From contig NZ_CP074572.1 in the NCBI RefSeq assembly GCF_018394335.1, forward strand, positions 2,046,001-2,110,000: DNA of 64,000 nt, in the 5' to 3' direction. A model generated the notes under the pieces. It was not told the origin of the DNA. It searched no databases and saw only the letters and a list, made by a program, of their open reading frames with translations. This document shows, piece after piece, positions 7,657 to 16,692 of the stretch. Positions within the stretch are counted from its first letter, which is position 1, and each line of letters starts with the position of its first letter. Origin of the DNA: Shewanella dokdonensis (GTDB lineage: Bacteria > Pseudomonadota > Gammaproteobacteria > Enterobacterales > Shewanellaceae). Both the position numbers and the translations under genes were made by a program.

Positions 7657-8913
7657 ATGAATCCAACTTCAGGAACCATTGGGCGCTGGCAGGGTGCGGG
7701 GTTGATGGCCACCACTCTGCTCGGAACAGGCGTATTTATTTTGCCGCAGATGACCGTCAATATGGCGGGACACGGCGCTATGTTGGCGTGGGCGTTGTTG
7801 ACGCTGGCAATCATTCCCATCACTGTGGTATTTGCTCAGTTGGGGGCACATTTCCCGCACGCGGCTGGCCCGGCATTTTTTGTGGAAAAAGCCTTTGGAC
7901 GGGTTGTGGGGCGCGCGGTTGGACTGAGTTTTCTGTTGATTGTGCCTATTGGTGCCCCTGCCGCCATTATGATGACTTTCCAGTTCTTTCAGGCAATGGT
8001 GCCTATTAGTGGGTGGGGGCAGCTCGCTTGTGAGCTGATGGTGTTGTTAGTGCTGCTAGGCCTCAACCTGCGTGGCATTCAGGTATCGGCCAAAGCGCAG
8101 TTCACCTTGACCTTGTGTATAGTGGCGGTGGTTGTGTTGATGTTCGGCAGCGGTGTCAGTCATGCGGCCCAATATCAGCAGCCGGAAGCTGCACTCAATA
8201 GCCACGGAATAATGCAAGCGATGGGCATCGCTTTCTGGAGTTTTCTCGGGGTCGAAGCCATGACCCACCTGACGGCCGATTTCCGTAATCCAAGAACGGA
8301 TTTTATTCCGGCGATGATGATAGGAACCTTGCTGGTCGGAGCTATCTACCTGGCCTGTACTTGGGTGTTGTTACTGGCACCATCAGCGGCACCGTTAGCG
8401 ATGATGGGCGCGTTTGACCGCTTGCTTGGCGGTTATGGTACTCAGGTCATCGGTATTCTCGGTATTGCCAGTGGTTTGGCAACAACCAACGTATATGCGG
8501 CCAGCGTGGCCCGTTTGCTCAGCAGTTTTAGCGAACAAGGCATTACGCCGCGCTGGTTTGCCCCGCGTAACCAGTATCAGGTGCCGGTGCGCGCTCTGGT
8601 AATGATGCTGTCGCTGATGGCGTTAGTATTACTGACCAATTTTTTGACCGATACTCGGTTAGATCAGTTAATTTCTTGGGCAAATGGCGTGTTTGTCGTT
8701 ATCTACTTGCTGTCGATGTTAGCGGCAATACGGTTGCTGAGTAAGCGCTATCGGCTGTGGGCATGGCTGAGTAGTCTGATGTGCCTACTGCTTGGGGTCG
8801 CGTTAGCAACGGCTATGGCCTATGCCATTATTTTGATGCTGGTATTGTTACCTTTACTCTGGTTACAAATGAAGTTGCGGCGGCCACCATTGCCACCGAT
8901 AACTACTGCTTAA
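7657..8913 (+). CDS. yjeH: YjeH-type L-methionine/branched-chain amino acid exporter (APC family)
   Basis: A 418-aa APC-superfamily permease with about twelve membrane segments. The start MNPTSGTIGRWQGAGLMATT at 7657 is chosen because it places the family signature GAGLMATTLLGTGVFILPQ near the N terminus, as in E. coli YjeH; a frame open to 7522 would add 45 non-conserved residues and no good ribosome site was seen for either. YjeH exports methionine and branched-chain amino acids. The divergent Lrp/AsnC gene is its likely regulator, and their shared promoter lies in 7510-7656. Confidence 0.85.
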   Translation: MNPTSGTIGRWQGAGLMATTLLGTGVFILPQMTVNMAGHGAMLAWALLTLAIIPITVVFAQLGAHFPHAAGPAFFVEKAFGRVVGRAVGLSFLLIVPIGAPAAIMMTFQFFQAMVPISGWGQLACELMVLLVLLGLNLRGIQVSAKAQFTLTLCIVAVVVLMFGSGVSHAAQYQQPEAALNSHGIMQAMGIAFWSFLGVEAMTHLTADFRNPRTDFIPAMMIGTLLVGAIYLACTWVLLLAPSAAPLAMMGAFDRLLGGYGTQVIGILGIASGLATTNVYAASVARLLSSFSEQGITPRWFAPRNQYQVPVRALVMMLSLMALVLLTNFLTDTRLDQLISWANGVFVVIYLLSMLAAIRLLSKRYRLWAWLSSLMCLLLGVALATAMAYAIILMLVLLPLLWLQMKLRRPPLPPITTA

Positions 8914-8994
8914 GCTTTGGGGCTGATTTCTTCCCAGCAGTTTAACAACGATGACCTATAGTTAAAGTCGCACTTTTAACTGGGGAAAATCATC

Positions 8995-9819
8995 ATGGGG
9001 AATGCCTCTATTATCCAAAAAGTTGAGCAGTTGCCACGGCTACCAAAAGCGCTGAGTGAACTTCTAGAAATCGTCAACAATGATGATGCTGAGCTGGGGC
9101 TGCTAGCGGAAAAAATCTCTCATGATGCGCTGATCTGCGCCAAACTGCTGCGCTTGGCTAATTCCGCTCGCTTTGGCCGCAGTCGTGAAATCGGCTCCAT
9201 TGAGGAAGCTGTGATACGTCTGGGGATCCAACCATTACGGATCTTGGTGACAGCATCGGCCGTCACCTCAGCAATCCCTTCGGTAAATGGTGTTGATTTA
9301 GTCAAATTCTGGGGCCGTAGTTTCGAGGTCGCATTCTTTTGCCAGGAGTTGGGGAAACGGGCGTCGTTACGTCATGACACGGCATTCACTTGTGGGTTAT
9401 TACACAACATTGGTGAATTGTTGTTGGCGCTGACTGAACCCATCAAATGGCGGCAGGTGCAGGCTGCTGTGGCAGAAGGCGCGGAGCAGGCAGAAATCAG
9501 CCTGTATCTGTTGGGCTCTGTGCCCGCTGACGTGGCAGCGCAACTGGCCAGTGAATGGCGATTTTCGGATGAACTGGTGACGGGGTTACGTTATCAAGAC
9601 GATCCGCCATCAGCCAAATCACCGTCCAAACTGGCGCTGGTGTTAGCGCTAGCGAAATACCTGCCATTGCATTGGGATGAGTGCGCCGATGCACAACGAA
9701 CCAGCTGGTTAGCGCTGCAGACCGAACGCTTTGGATTACGCTTGCAGATGGATGGTCTGGCAAGTCGACTGGAAAAAATGCTAGGGGCTGGTGAAGAAAC
9801 CGCAAGGCAGCTGCTCTAG
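8995..9819 (+). CDS. HDOD-domain signalling protein
   Basis: A 274-aa cytoplasmic protein that is mostly an HDOD domain (residues about 8-205). It begins VEQLPRLPKALSELLEI and contains ISHDALICAKLLRLANSARFG and the degenerate HD region TCGLLHNIGELLLAL. HDOD proteins lack the phosphohydrolase metal site of HD-GYP and act as protein-interaction modules in signalling. The start has GGGGA about ten bases upstream. No effector domain is attached and the neighbours give no clear pathway. Confidence 0.85.
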   Translation: MGNASIIQKVEQLPRLPKALSELLEIVNNDDAELGLLAEKISHDALICAKLLRLANSARFGRSREIGSIEEAVIRLGIQPLRILVTASAVTSAIPSVNGVDLVKFWGRSFEVAFFCQELGKRASLRHDTAFTCGLLHNIGELLLALTEPIKWRQVQAAVAEGAEQAEISLYLLGSVPADVAAQLASEWRFSDELVTGLRYQDDPPSAKSPSKLALVLALAKYLPLHWDECADAQRTSWLALQTERFGLRLQMDGLASRLEKMLGAGEETARQLL

Positions 9820-9843
9820 TTGTTACTGGCTTAGCGCTAGTGG

Positions 9844-10305
9844 TTACTCATCGTGGTGCTGGCGCTCAATGGCGCGATTACGCAGTTGGATCAATTCCGA
9901 GTGCTTCAAGTACAGTAAATCGGCGCAGCGGCGAATAATCTGGTCTTCGTAACGACACAATTCGCCATCGGTGTAAGCAAGCTGCCACATAGATAAGACT
10001 AACTGCTGCTTTTGCTCCAAGGTGAAGTGCTCGTTGATCACCGAGGTGAATTGAAACAGTGAAGTCGCGTCGTTACGGTTACGGCGCGCTTCATCGATTA
10101 ATTCGCTGGCATCTGTTGTTGCGATGCCCAGGGTTTGCTCTAGCAGATGGGGCAACAGTCGCGCCTCGGCACCATCAAGATGCTCATCGGCATACACAAC
10201 TTCCAGCAGCATGCAGGCGGCCGCTAGATTGATGCTGTGGGTCTGTTGCTGTGGATCTGGTGTGTCCTGCAACTCTTTAAAAAACTGCTTTAGTTTGGCT
10301 ATCAT
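9844..10305 (-). CDS. TerB-like domain protein
   Basis: A 153-aa, all-helical, acidic cytoplasmic protein resembling the TerB/DjlA N-terminal fold. ACMLLEVVYADEHLDGAEARLL and MWQLAYTDGELCRYEDQIIRRCADLL carry the two acidic D-x-x-x-D/E helix patterns (DEHLDGAE, DGELCRYE) seen in TerB domains, which are thought to bind metal. It is a stand-alone domain without the ter operon, so tellurite resistance should not be inferred. It is convergent with the HDOD gene. Confidence 0.8.
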   Translation of the reverse strand: MIAKLKQFFKELQDTPDPQQQTHSINLAAACMLLEVVYADEHLDGAEARLLPHLLEQTLGIATTDASELIDEARRNRNDATSLFQFTSVINEHFTLEQKQQLVLSMWQLAYTDGELCRYEDQIIRRCADLLYLKHSELIQLRNRAIERQHHDE

Positions 10306-10377
10306 TCTGTCATTTCCTTACTGCAATGCTCAAACGTTAGAATGACCTGCGTTGCCTGAGTTCCCGGACATAGTGTT

Positions 10378-10905
10378 TTACAGGAGGGCTCCGAGTCCTT
10401 GCGTCAGCAATGATGCGGTGCCTTCACCACCACTGGTTTGCAGATAGTTCTTGAGAATTTCGGCCATCGGGGCAACTAGATCTTTAGAGATCCCCAACTT
10501 TGAAAAAGCGTCATAAACCATGGCGCTACCTTGCAGTGAACTCCCCAGATTACCCGCTTTGGACAGTAAGCCGCTCATGCCAGACTTGCTGTCGGTGGCA
10601 GGGACGGCAGATAACAGGCCATCAACATTGGGAATCGTGTCAGCAAGCTGTGAAAACTGCGAGGTGCCGAGGTTGGATTTTGCTAGATTCAGCAGACTGC
10701 CTAACCCGCCTTCGGCTTGGGTTTGGTTCAGATTCAATTGTGACATCACGCTGCTGACCAGACTGGTACTCTGATTATCGGTAACTGGCGCAGTGGCGGT
10801 GTTAGTGGCAGTTTGTTGTACCTGCGACTTGATATTATCCAGCAAGCCAGCATGGGCCGGTACCGTCAGCAGTAGGGCTGTGAGGGTTAATATTGGCGCT
10901 TTCAT
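10378..10905 (-). CDS. Secreted DUF2780 (VcgC/VcgE-like) protein
   Basis: A 175-aa exported protein. The start at 10905 (MKAPILTLTALLL) is preferred because AAAGGA lies nine bases upstream and it gives a clean signal peptide cleaved near AHA-GLLDN; upstream ATGs at 10914 and 10926 are possible. The mature part is Ser/Gly/Leu-rich and contains AEGGLGSLLNLAKSNLG, IPNVDGLLSAVP and a C-terminal MAEILKNYLQ followed by LLTQGLGALL, the pattern of DUF2780. Function is unknown; members are found in many marine gammaproteobacteria. Confidence 0.78.
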   Translation of the reverse strand: MKAPILTLTALLLTVPAHAGLLDNIKSQVQQTATNTATAPVTDNQSTSLVSSVMSQLNLNQTQAEGGLGSLLNLAKSNLGTSQFSQLADTIPNVDGLLSAVPATDSKSGMSGLLSKAGNLGSSLQGSAMVYDAFSKLGISKDLVAPMAEILKNYLQTSGGEGTASLLTQGLGALL

Positions 10906-11089
10906 TTGGGTCATTCCTTTGTTCATTTCGGTAATGGTTTTTATTCTAAGCACAACTGCGCAGGTGATGCACGGCTTTTCCTCCGGTAAAAACGCCGCTG
11001 CTCTTTATTTCTGCGGTGCATTAAAGGGGGATTTTGGGTATCCTAATCAGCAAATCCGATACTGTTATCACTGTTGTTGAGAATGCTGC

Positions 11090-11791
11090 ATGTCCGTGTC
11101 TGCGATCCTTTCTGAAGCTTTCTATTTTTTCCGCAATCATCTGCTGCAACTGGCGGCATTGACCTTACCTATTCTGCTGCTGCAGGTTGGAATTCAGTTG
11201 TGGCTGGGCGCTGAGTTCGCGGCAATGGACCCCAAAGCGCCGCATATCGGCGCCCCGCATGTACTGGCGGCATTATTGCTGTTTCTGGTGTTTTCCTTGC
11301 TGATTGCATCGTTAACGCTATTTATGGAACTGCGCACGGAAGGCTATCAACCCAGCACTTTGTCCGTGCTGAAAAACAGCGTGCCGTTTCTACCATGGCT
11401 GATGGTGGCGGGGATCTTTTCCGGGATGGCAATTGCGGCGCCAGTGGTCATACTGTCGGCGTTAGGGCCCCTTGGCGTTATTGGGTTGGGGATCAGTTTG
11501 TATCTGTTTGCCCGCCTGTCTTATGTCAACTTTATGGTGGTGGTGGAGCGATTGTCACCATTGCAGGCCATTAAGGCCAGTTTTGTATTTAGTCAGAAGA
11601 TCACCGGTCGAACATTGTTAGTGTTGTTGCTGTACTTCCCGCTGATGCTACTGGGCAGTATGATTTCTGTGGCTGTGGAACATGCACCAGTGGTCTTGCG
11701 CTTAGTGGTAGAAAGTGTCACCGGTTTTATCAGTCTTTATGTCAATGTAGCGTTGTTCCGACTCTATCGGGTCAGCCGTCAACCTTCCTAA
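11090..11791 (+). CDS. YciC/UPF0259-like inner membrane protein
   Basis: A 233-aa inner-membrane protein with about five or six hydrophobic segments. It starts MSVSAILSEAFYFFRNHLLQL and ends LFRLYRVSRQPS, and resembles the YciC family (UPF0259), whose role is not established. The motif RLSYVNFMVVVERLSPLQAIKASF before the last helices is typical of this type. It lies 15 bases upstream of the Sel1-repeat gene and is probably cotranscribed with it. Confidence 0.7.
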   Translation: MSVSAILSEAFYFFRNHLLQLAALTLPILLLQVGIQLWLGAEFAAMDPKAPHIGAPHVLAALLLFLVFSLLIASLTLFMELRTEGYQPSTLSVLKNSVPFLPWLMVAGIFSGMAIAAPVVILSALGPLGVIGLGISLYLFARLSYVNFMVVVERLSPLQAIKASFVFSQKITGRTLLVLLLYFPLMLLGSMISVAVEHAPVVLRLVVESVTGFISLYVNVALFRLYRVSRQPS

Positions 11792-11806
11792 ATCACAGGA
11801 GTCAGG

Positions 11807-13213
11807 GTGAACGATATCGAGTTAGTCGCCGGTGTATCGGATGCCCTGGCCACAGAATACCGTAGTGCCAAGCGTTATGTAAGTGATGTGCCGACCCAGT
11901 CATTGCTGCATGTGCGAAGCTTTGCGCATAGACTGACAGCGTTGCTAGCAGAACCTAAGGCCGTGGTGTTTGACAGCCCGAATCTTTACGACAGGATTGA
12001 GCAGCTCAACCGCTTGCGGCTGATTGATGTACGCATCACCCGAGCATTGCATCGCTTGCGAGCGGACGGTAACCGCGGTGCTCACCCCGAAAAATATCAT
12101 CTGGATCAACCACAGTTACAGCAGCTGGCGCAGAAAGCAATTCGCGATCTGCTGAAGCTGGTAGAGCTAGTGTATCCACTGTTGCGGCAGTGCCCGGCAC
12201 CAGCGTATCAGTTTGATGAATATGATGCTTTGAGTGGCCGAGAGCTGTGTTTCCGGGCGGTGATGCAAGATGACAGTGAAGCGCAATATCTGCTCGGCAT
12301 GTCTTTCAAAAGCCAAGCGTTGATGGCACGGCAGCAAGAGCAAGCATTAGCAGATAGCGAGCTGCCACCGCCACAGCAGGCAAAACATTATCTGAGTAAA
12401 GCGGCTTACTGGTTTGCTCAGGCGGCCACACAAGAGCCTCGCGCCCGTTTTGAACATGGGGTGGCATTGCTGCACGGTTACAGTGGTGAGCCAGATTTAG
12501 CGGCTGGGCAGCAGTTGATCCGTGAAGCGGCAGAAGCGGGGGTTGTCGATGCGATGGCGCTGTTGGGTTATTTCTACTTAGTGGGCAGTGGCGATATAAC
12601 GGCAGATCTCGTCTTGGCCGAGCAATACCTGAAGGCTGCCGCCGAACAGGAACACACCGAGGCCATGGCCAATCTGGGGGTACTACGTTACCAACAGGGA
12701 AATTTGCCCGCAGCATTCCAGCATATTAAACAGGCGGCACAAAGCGGTTATCCTCACGCGCAGTACCATCTGTCACTGATGCTAGCACGTGGTGAGGGCT
12801 GCCAAGCCGATTTGGCGGGCAGTGAGCAATGGTTGGCGGAGGCGGCTGAACAAGGGCAGCTAGAGGCCATGTTAGCACGCGCGCAGCACATGCTGAATCA
12901 GGAGCAAGCCTTTGGCAGTGATATGTCCCAGGCTGAGAGTTATTTACGACAGGTCATTCGATACGGCCACAGTGTACCGGCCATGATTGAACTGGCTATT
13001 GCGCTAACCGATGGCAGTTTAGCTAGGATTGATGTGGTGGAAGCCGCAGCTTGGCTGAAATTGGCTAAGAGCCGTGGAGATGCCCACGAGCAACAAATTA
13101 TTACGCCGTTGTGGCAATCTCTGGCGCAGCAAGTAGAACGGGCTCTGGCGCTCAGTCAAGAGCAAGCGGAGCAGCGGTCGTTACAACGGGCAAAGGAGTT
13201 ATTAACCGACTAA
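11807..13213 (+). CDS. DUF4145-like plus Sel1-repeat protein
   Basis: A 468-aa cytoplasmic protein starting with GTG. Residues about 25-120 look like DUF4145: SFAHRLTALLAEP, then LHRLRADGNRGAHPE with the R-x2-GN-x-GAH pattern. Residues about 170-420 hold several Sel1 (TPR-like) repeats, for example ARFEHGVALLHGYSGEPD, AMALLGYFYLVGSGD and AQYHLSLMLARGEGCQAD. Sel1 repeats mediate protein-protein contacts. DUF4145 often occurs in restriction or defence proteins, but here no nuclease or partner enzyme is nearby, so I infer only an adaptor role. It overlaps the convergent gene at 13210 by four bases. Confidence 0.78.
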   Translation: MNDIELVAGVSDALATEYRSAKRYVSDVPTQSLLHVRSFAHRLTALLAEPKAVVFDSPNLYDRIEQLNRLRLIDVRITRALHRLRADGNRGAHPEKYHLDQPQLQQLAQKAIRDLLKLVELVYPLLRQCPAPAYQFDEYDALSGRELCFRAVMQDDSEAQYLLGMSFKSQALMARQQEQALADSELPPPQQAKHYLSKAAYWFAQAATQEPRARFEHGVALLHGYSGEPDLAAGQQLIREAAEAGVVDAMALLGYFYLVGSGDITADLVLAEQYLKAAAEQEHTEAMANLGVLRYQQGNLPAAFQHIKQAAQSGYPHAQYHLSLMLARGEGCQADLAGSEQWLAEAAEQGQLEAMLARAQHMLNQEQAFGSDMSQAESYLRQVIRYGHSVPAMIELAIALTDGSLARIDVVEAAAWLKLAKSRGDAHEQQIITPLWQSLAQQVERALALSQEQAEQRSLQRAKELLTD

Positions 13214-13512
13214 TCCTGATGTTCCCACACCCGGCCTTTACAACGCCATTGGCTGGGATTATCGCGACATACGTGCGGGTCGGCATCATAGATATCCCGT
13301 TTACTGGCACGCACACGATACTGCTGCATTCTCGCCATGTGCTGTTTCAGGTAGCGCCGACCAAACAGACTCAATGCTAACAACAGCCCAGCACCCGCCA
13401 GTAACACTAATGGCAGTATCAGCAGTGCCAGACAAAAAACCAGCGCGCTTAGCAGTGTGCCAATAATCGCAACAACACCGGACTTATGCTGCCACACAAA
13501 CAAACGGGACAT
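13210..13512 (-). CDS. Small two-helix membrane protein of unknown function
   Basis: A 100-aa protein; the start MSRLFVWQHKSG at 13512 has AGGAG about six bases upstream. Residues about 14-50 are one long hydrophobic stretch able to form two membrane helices, followed by a basic, polar tail of about 50 residues containing RYLKQHMARM and two cysteines (HVCRD, WRCKG). I do not recognise the family. Its 3' end overlaps the convergent Sel1 gene by four bases. Confidence 0.65.
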   Translation of the reverse strand: MSRLFVWQHKSGVVAIIGTLLSALVFCLALLILPLVLLAGAGLLLALSLFGRRYLKQHMARMQQYRVRASKRDIYDADPHVCRDNPSQWRCKGRVWEHQD

Positions 13513-13900
13513 AACGGCTCCTGTGATTTCACGGTGCATGGATTGACCCGTAACGGGCTACTATTGGTCACCGTGAATTAAATAACCGTGGGCATTATGT
13601 CCAACGACATCTTAAGGAAGTATTAAAATTTGGTGAAAGTTACCGATATTTTGCGGAAAATGTCGTACAGATTGTGTACTGGTATCCACGGTAACTGTTT
13701 ACGGATTGGGCAATCAGGCTGGCATGACAAATTAACATTGTGAAATTCCGCCCAGATCACGGCATTCAGACGCTAACGCTTTTCTAATGTGCGCGCACCA
13801 CAACGAGATCTGGTGTGTCAGGGCTGCCAGCACATTGCTTTGCAGGGGAGCTATGCAGGAAATTCCTGAAGCTGGCAGCTTTCTGTCTTTTGCTATCTGA
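13513..13900. other. Intergenic region upstream of 13512 and downstream of the GGDEF-EAL gene
   Basis: About 390 bases. The open frame that seems to extend the GGDEF-EAL protein to 13732 is an artefact of the frameshift near 13990; the corrected frame stops at 13901. I see no other gene, strong hairpin or repeat here; the promoter of the small membrane-protein gene should lie near 13540-13620. Confidence 0.5.
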
Positions 13901-16011
13901 CTAGCGAGCAACGTGCTGTTGAAAATGCGCGAGTGCAAACTGTTGTGGGTGTAGCGGGTAACCAAAGAAGAAGCCCTGAGCCTGGCCTTCCCCATATTCA
14001 ACAATATTGCTTTTTGCTGTTCGGTTTCTATCCCTTCCACCACATAAGATAATTCTAGCGCTTGGCTTAACTGAACGATGGCATGGCATAACTTGCGGCC
14101 ACGGGAGTTATCCAGTTGGCAAACAAATTCCCGGTCAATCTTCAAGCCATCGATTGGCATATTACCCAACCGGCTCAGTGACGAGAAACCTGTACCGAAA
14201 TCGTCTATGGTGACTTTTAGTCCCAAATTGTGGAGTTTTTCTAATGTCTGTCGCGCTTGTTGGGGATAATGCAACAGGGCGGATTCCGTGATTTCCAGCG
14301 CTAGCGCGTCAGCAGGTAATCCGGCACTTTTCAGCGCCTTTTTAACCTGGCTGATAAAATCAAGATGCTCTAGTTGCATGGGGGATACATTCACTGAAAT
14401 AGTGAAGTCAGGATGATCATGTTTGCGCCACATGGCCGCCTGATAACAGGCTTGTTCCAGCACCCAGTTGCCCACACTGACAATCAACCCGGTTTCTTCC
14501 AACAATGGTACGAAATCAGCGGCTTCCAGTAACTCATGCGGTGTTTTTTGCCAGCGTAATAGCGCTTCCGCGCCCAGTAAGTGGTTATCTTTCAACTGCA
14601 CAATGGGCTGATAGTAGATGCTGAACTGCCCCAAGCTCATGGCGTGGCGCAAATCGCCCAGCAGTTTTAGCCGATGTTCGGCTGCGTCGCTCATGCTCTT
14701 ATCATAAAACATGATGTGGTCAGCGCTGCGTTTGGCGCAGTACATGGCAGTATCCGCTTGGCTCAGTAGCTGTGACGAGTTGATCTGTTCGCCATCAAAC
14801 AGGCTGATCCCTATGCTGGTGCCGAGGTAAAATTTCTGGCCTTCCAGCTCAAACGGCGTGTCGAACAGTTTGACTATCTGATCGGCGAACCAACGGATCT
14901 CTTTGCGGCTCTCGCATTCGGTCAGAATTAGCGTGAATTCATCACCACCCATACGGGCGATGTCGGCCATTTCAATGCAACCTGCTTCGAGTCTTGCCGC
15001 AACCAGTTGCAGAATCCGGTCTCCCATCGAATGACCAAAACAGTCATTGACGTGTTTGAAGCCGTTGAGATCCAGAAACATCAGTGCGCCTAAGCGCCCG
15101 TTATCGGCGTGTTTATGGTTAAATTCCAGCGCTTCATTCAGCAGCTTTTTCATATGACGACGATTGGGCAGGCCGGTAAGGACATCATACATTGCCTGTT
15201 CGGTGAGGCGGCTTTCCAAGCGCTTACGGTCGCTGATATCACTGAAAATCGTCACCAAATAGGGTTTGCCATCGGCGATGATACGGCGGCTGCTTTGCCA
15301 AGCCGAAAATTGGCTGCCATCGGCTTTTTGCTTGAACATTTCCCCCTGCCAAAAGTCGCGTTCCTTCAGGGCGGCACTGCATTCTTGCTGGTGAATATCG
15401 TCTGTGACTTCCAGCACCTCCAGCGACTTACCCAGCAGTTGCGCCGTGCTGTATCCTGACAGCCGACACAAGGCTTTATTGGCAGCTAGGATGAGATTGT
15501 GCTCATCGGTGATGGCAACGGCTTCGGCACTCTCTTCTAGAATACCGGACAGAACCCCGCGTGGAATTGCTGCAAACTCATCAGTACGACGTTGTCGCGG
15601 TTGGCTGCGGCGATCCAAGTGTTGAAACCGTGCCAGCACTAAGACATCGTCATTTAATTTAACGGGATACAGATAAAGGCGGGTGGGCAGTTCTTTACCG
15701 TTGCGATTTAGGTGTAGCCATTCCTGCATTTGAGGTTTGTCGGCAGCGGCTTCAAATAAACGCCGTGCCTGCTCAATGCTGCTCTGACCATTGAGTTGCA
15801 GCCGAGGGGCAAAATCATATAATGCAGCATTCAGGATTTCGGTACGTAAACAAGCAAAGTAGTCTAGCGCAGCCTGATTGGCGGCAATGATGGTGGCATT
15901 ACGGAATAGCGCCAGCGGAGTCTCATGCGGTTGCTTCTGCCAGATCTTCAACTGCGGTTGCAATGCGGCATCCACCTGCAATTGCGCCAATTTTTGTGTC
16001 CAATCCATCAT
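13901..16011 (-). CDS. PAS-PAS-GGDEF-EAL cyclic-di-GMP protein (frameshift near C terminus)
   Basis: A soluble protein of about 700 aa. The start MMDWTQKLAQLQ near 16011 has GGAG at the right distance. Order: PAS (about 20-120), PAS with PAC (about 150-265, AITDEHNLILAANKALCRLSGY), GGDEF (about 280-440) with active-site RMGGDEF, then EAL with AEALLRW, VNVSPMQLEHL, TIDDFGTGFSSL and DREFV. Both cyclase and phosphodiesterase motifs look intact. Near 13990-13993 a C4 run (G4 on the coding strand) lacks one base: before it the frame reads LLNMG, after restoring it EGQAQGFFFGYPLHP, the normal end of EAL domains. No membrane segment is seen, so the PAS domains probably sense a cytoplasmic signal. 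Confidence 0.88.
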
Positions 16012-16212
16012 CCGCGCTGCTCCGCTGCTGTCCCGCCTACGGGAGACATCCTTATGCCGCTTGTCTATTTTCTGGGTAGCAAAAAATAAACAGTTTTGGC
16101 GCATTCCTCAATCAAATTTTTGATTTATTGCAAAAAGATCATTATTACTTATCCAAGCGCAAAGTTGTGTGACTATGATTGTCAGATAACGAGTTTTTGT
16201 CGGAGTGACAAG

Positions 16213-16578
16213 ATGCGTGAATCATTATTAGGCGTGTTGCTGCTGTTGCCGGGGTTGGTTGCCGCGGCAGAACTGAGTCAGGTTGGGCAAAAGGCGGCGG
16301 AACAAGCAAGTAAAGTCGCGCAGCAAACTGAGGCGGCGCAGTTGCAGAAAGCCCGCGCCGCCGCGAATGAAACCGCGACTCGGGAACAAGCAGTGCTGAT
16401 GCGGCAACAGCCAGAACCGTGGGAACAGGCTGAGCGCCAAAAAGCGCAACAGCAGTTTGATGAGCGTGGGCAACGGGAAGCCAAATACTTGCAGCAAGCC
16501 AAAGAGGCGGCCGCTAAGGATCATAAAATGGAAGCGCCTAAGATGAAACTTATCAAACGTAAGAAAGTGGATGATTAA
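16213..16578 (+). CDS. Secreted Ala/Gln-rich coiled-coil protein, unknown function
   Basis: A 121-aa protein starting MRESLLGVLLLLPGLVAAAE, a clear signal peptide cleaved after VAAA. The start has GGAGTG upstream. The mature part is highly charged and rich in Ala, Gln, Lys and Glu with long heptad-like stretches (QKAAEQASKVAQQTEAAQL; RQKAQQQFDERGQREAKYL), so it should form a helical rod or coiled coil in the periplasm. The end is basic (MKLIKRKKVDD). No known family recognised. It lies between the divergent GGDEF-EAL gene and the M16 protease pair. Confidence 0.7.
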   Translation: MRESLLGVLLLLPGLVAAAELSQVGQKAAEQASKVAQQTEAAQLQKARAAANETATREQAVLMRQQPEPWEQAERQKAQQQFDERGQREAKYLQQAKEAAAKDHKMEAPKMKLIKRKKVDD

Positions 16579-16692
16579 TGACGGTGTTTACACGCTTGTT
16601 TACAAAAAGCACCTGCTTGTAACAGCGATGAACTTGCCATTCTGACATCGGCACCACAAGATACCTGAGAATACTTATCTCAGGAGCACCCC

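Noticed and set aside
9844..10305. Tellurite resistance determinant
   Set aside because: Only a single TerB-like domain is present, with none of the other ter genes.
13732..13900. Extra C-terminal domain on the GGDEF-EAL protein
   Set aside because: It is an out-of-frame read-through after a missing base near 13990; the other frame gives the normal EAL ending.
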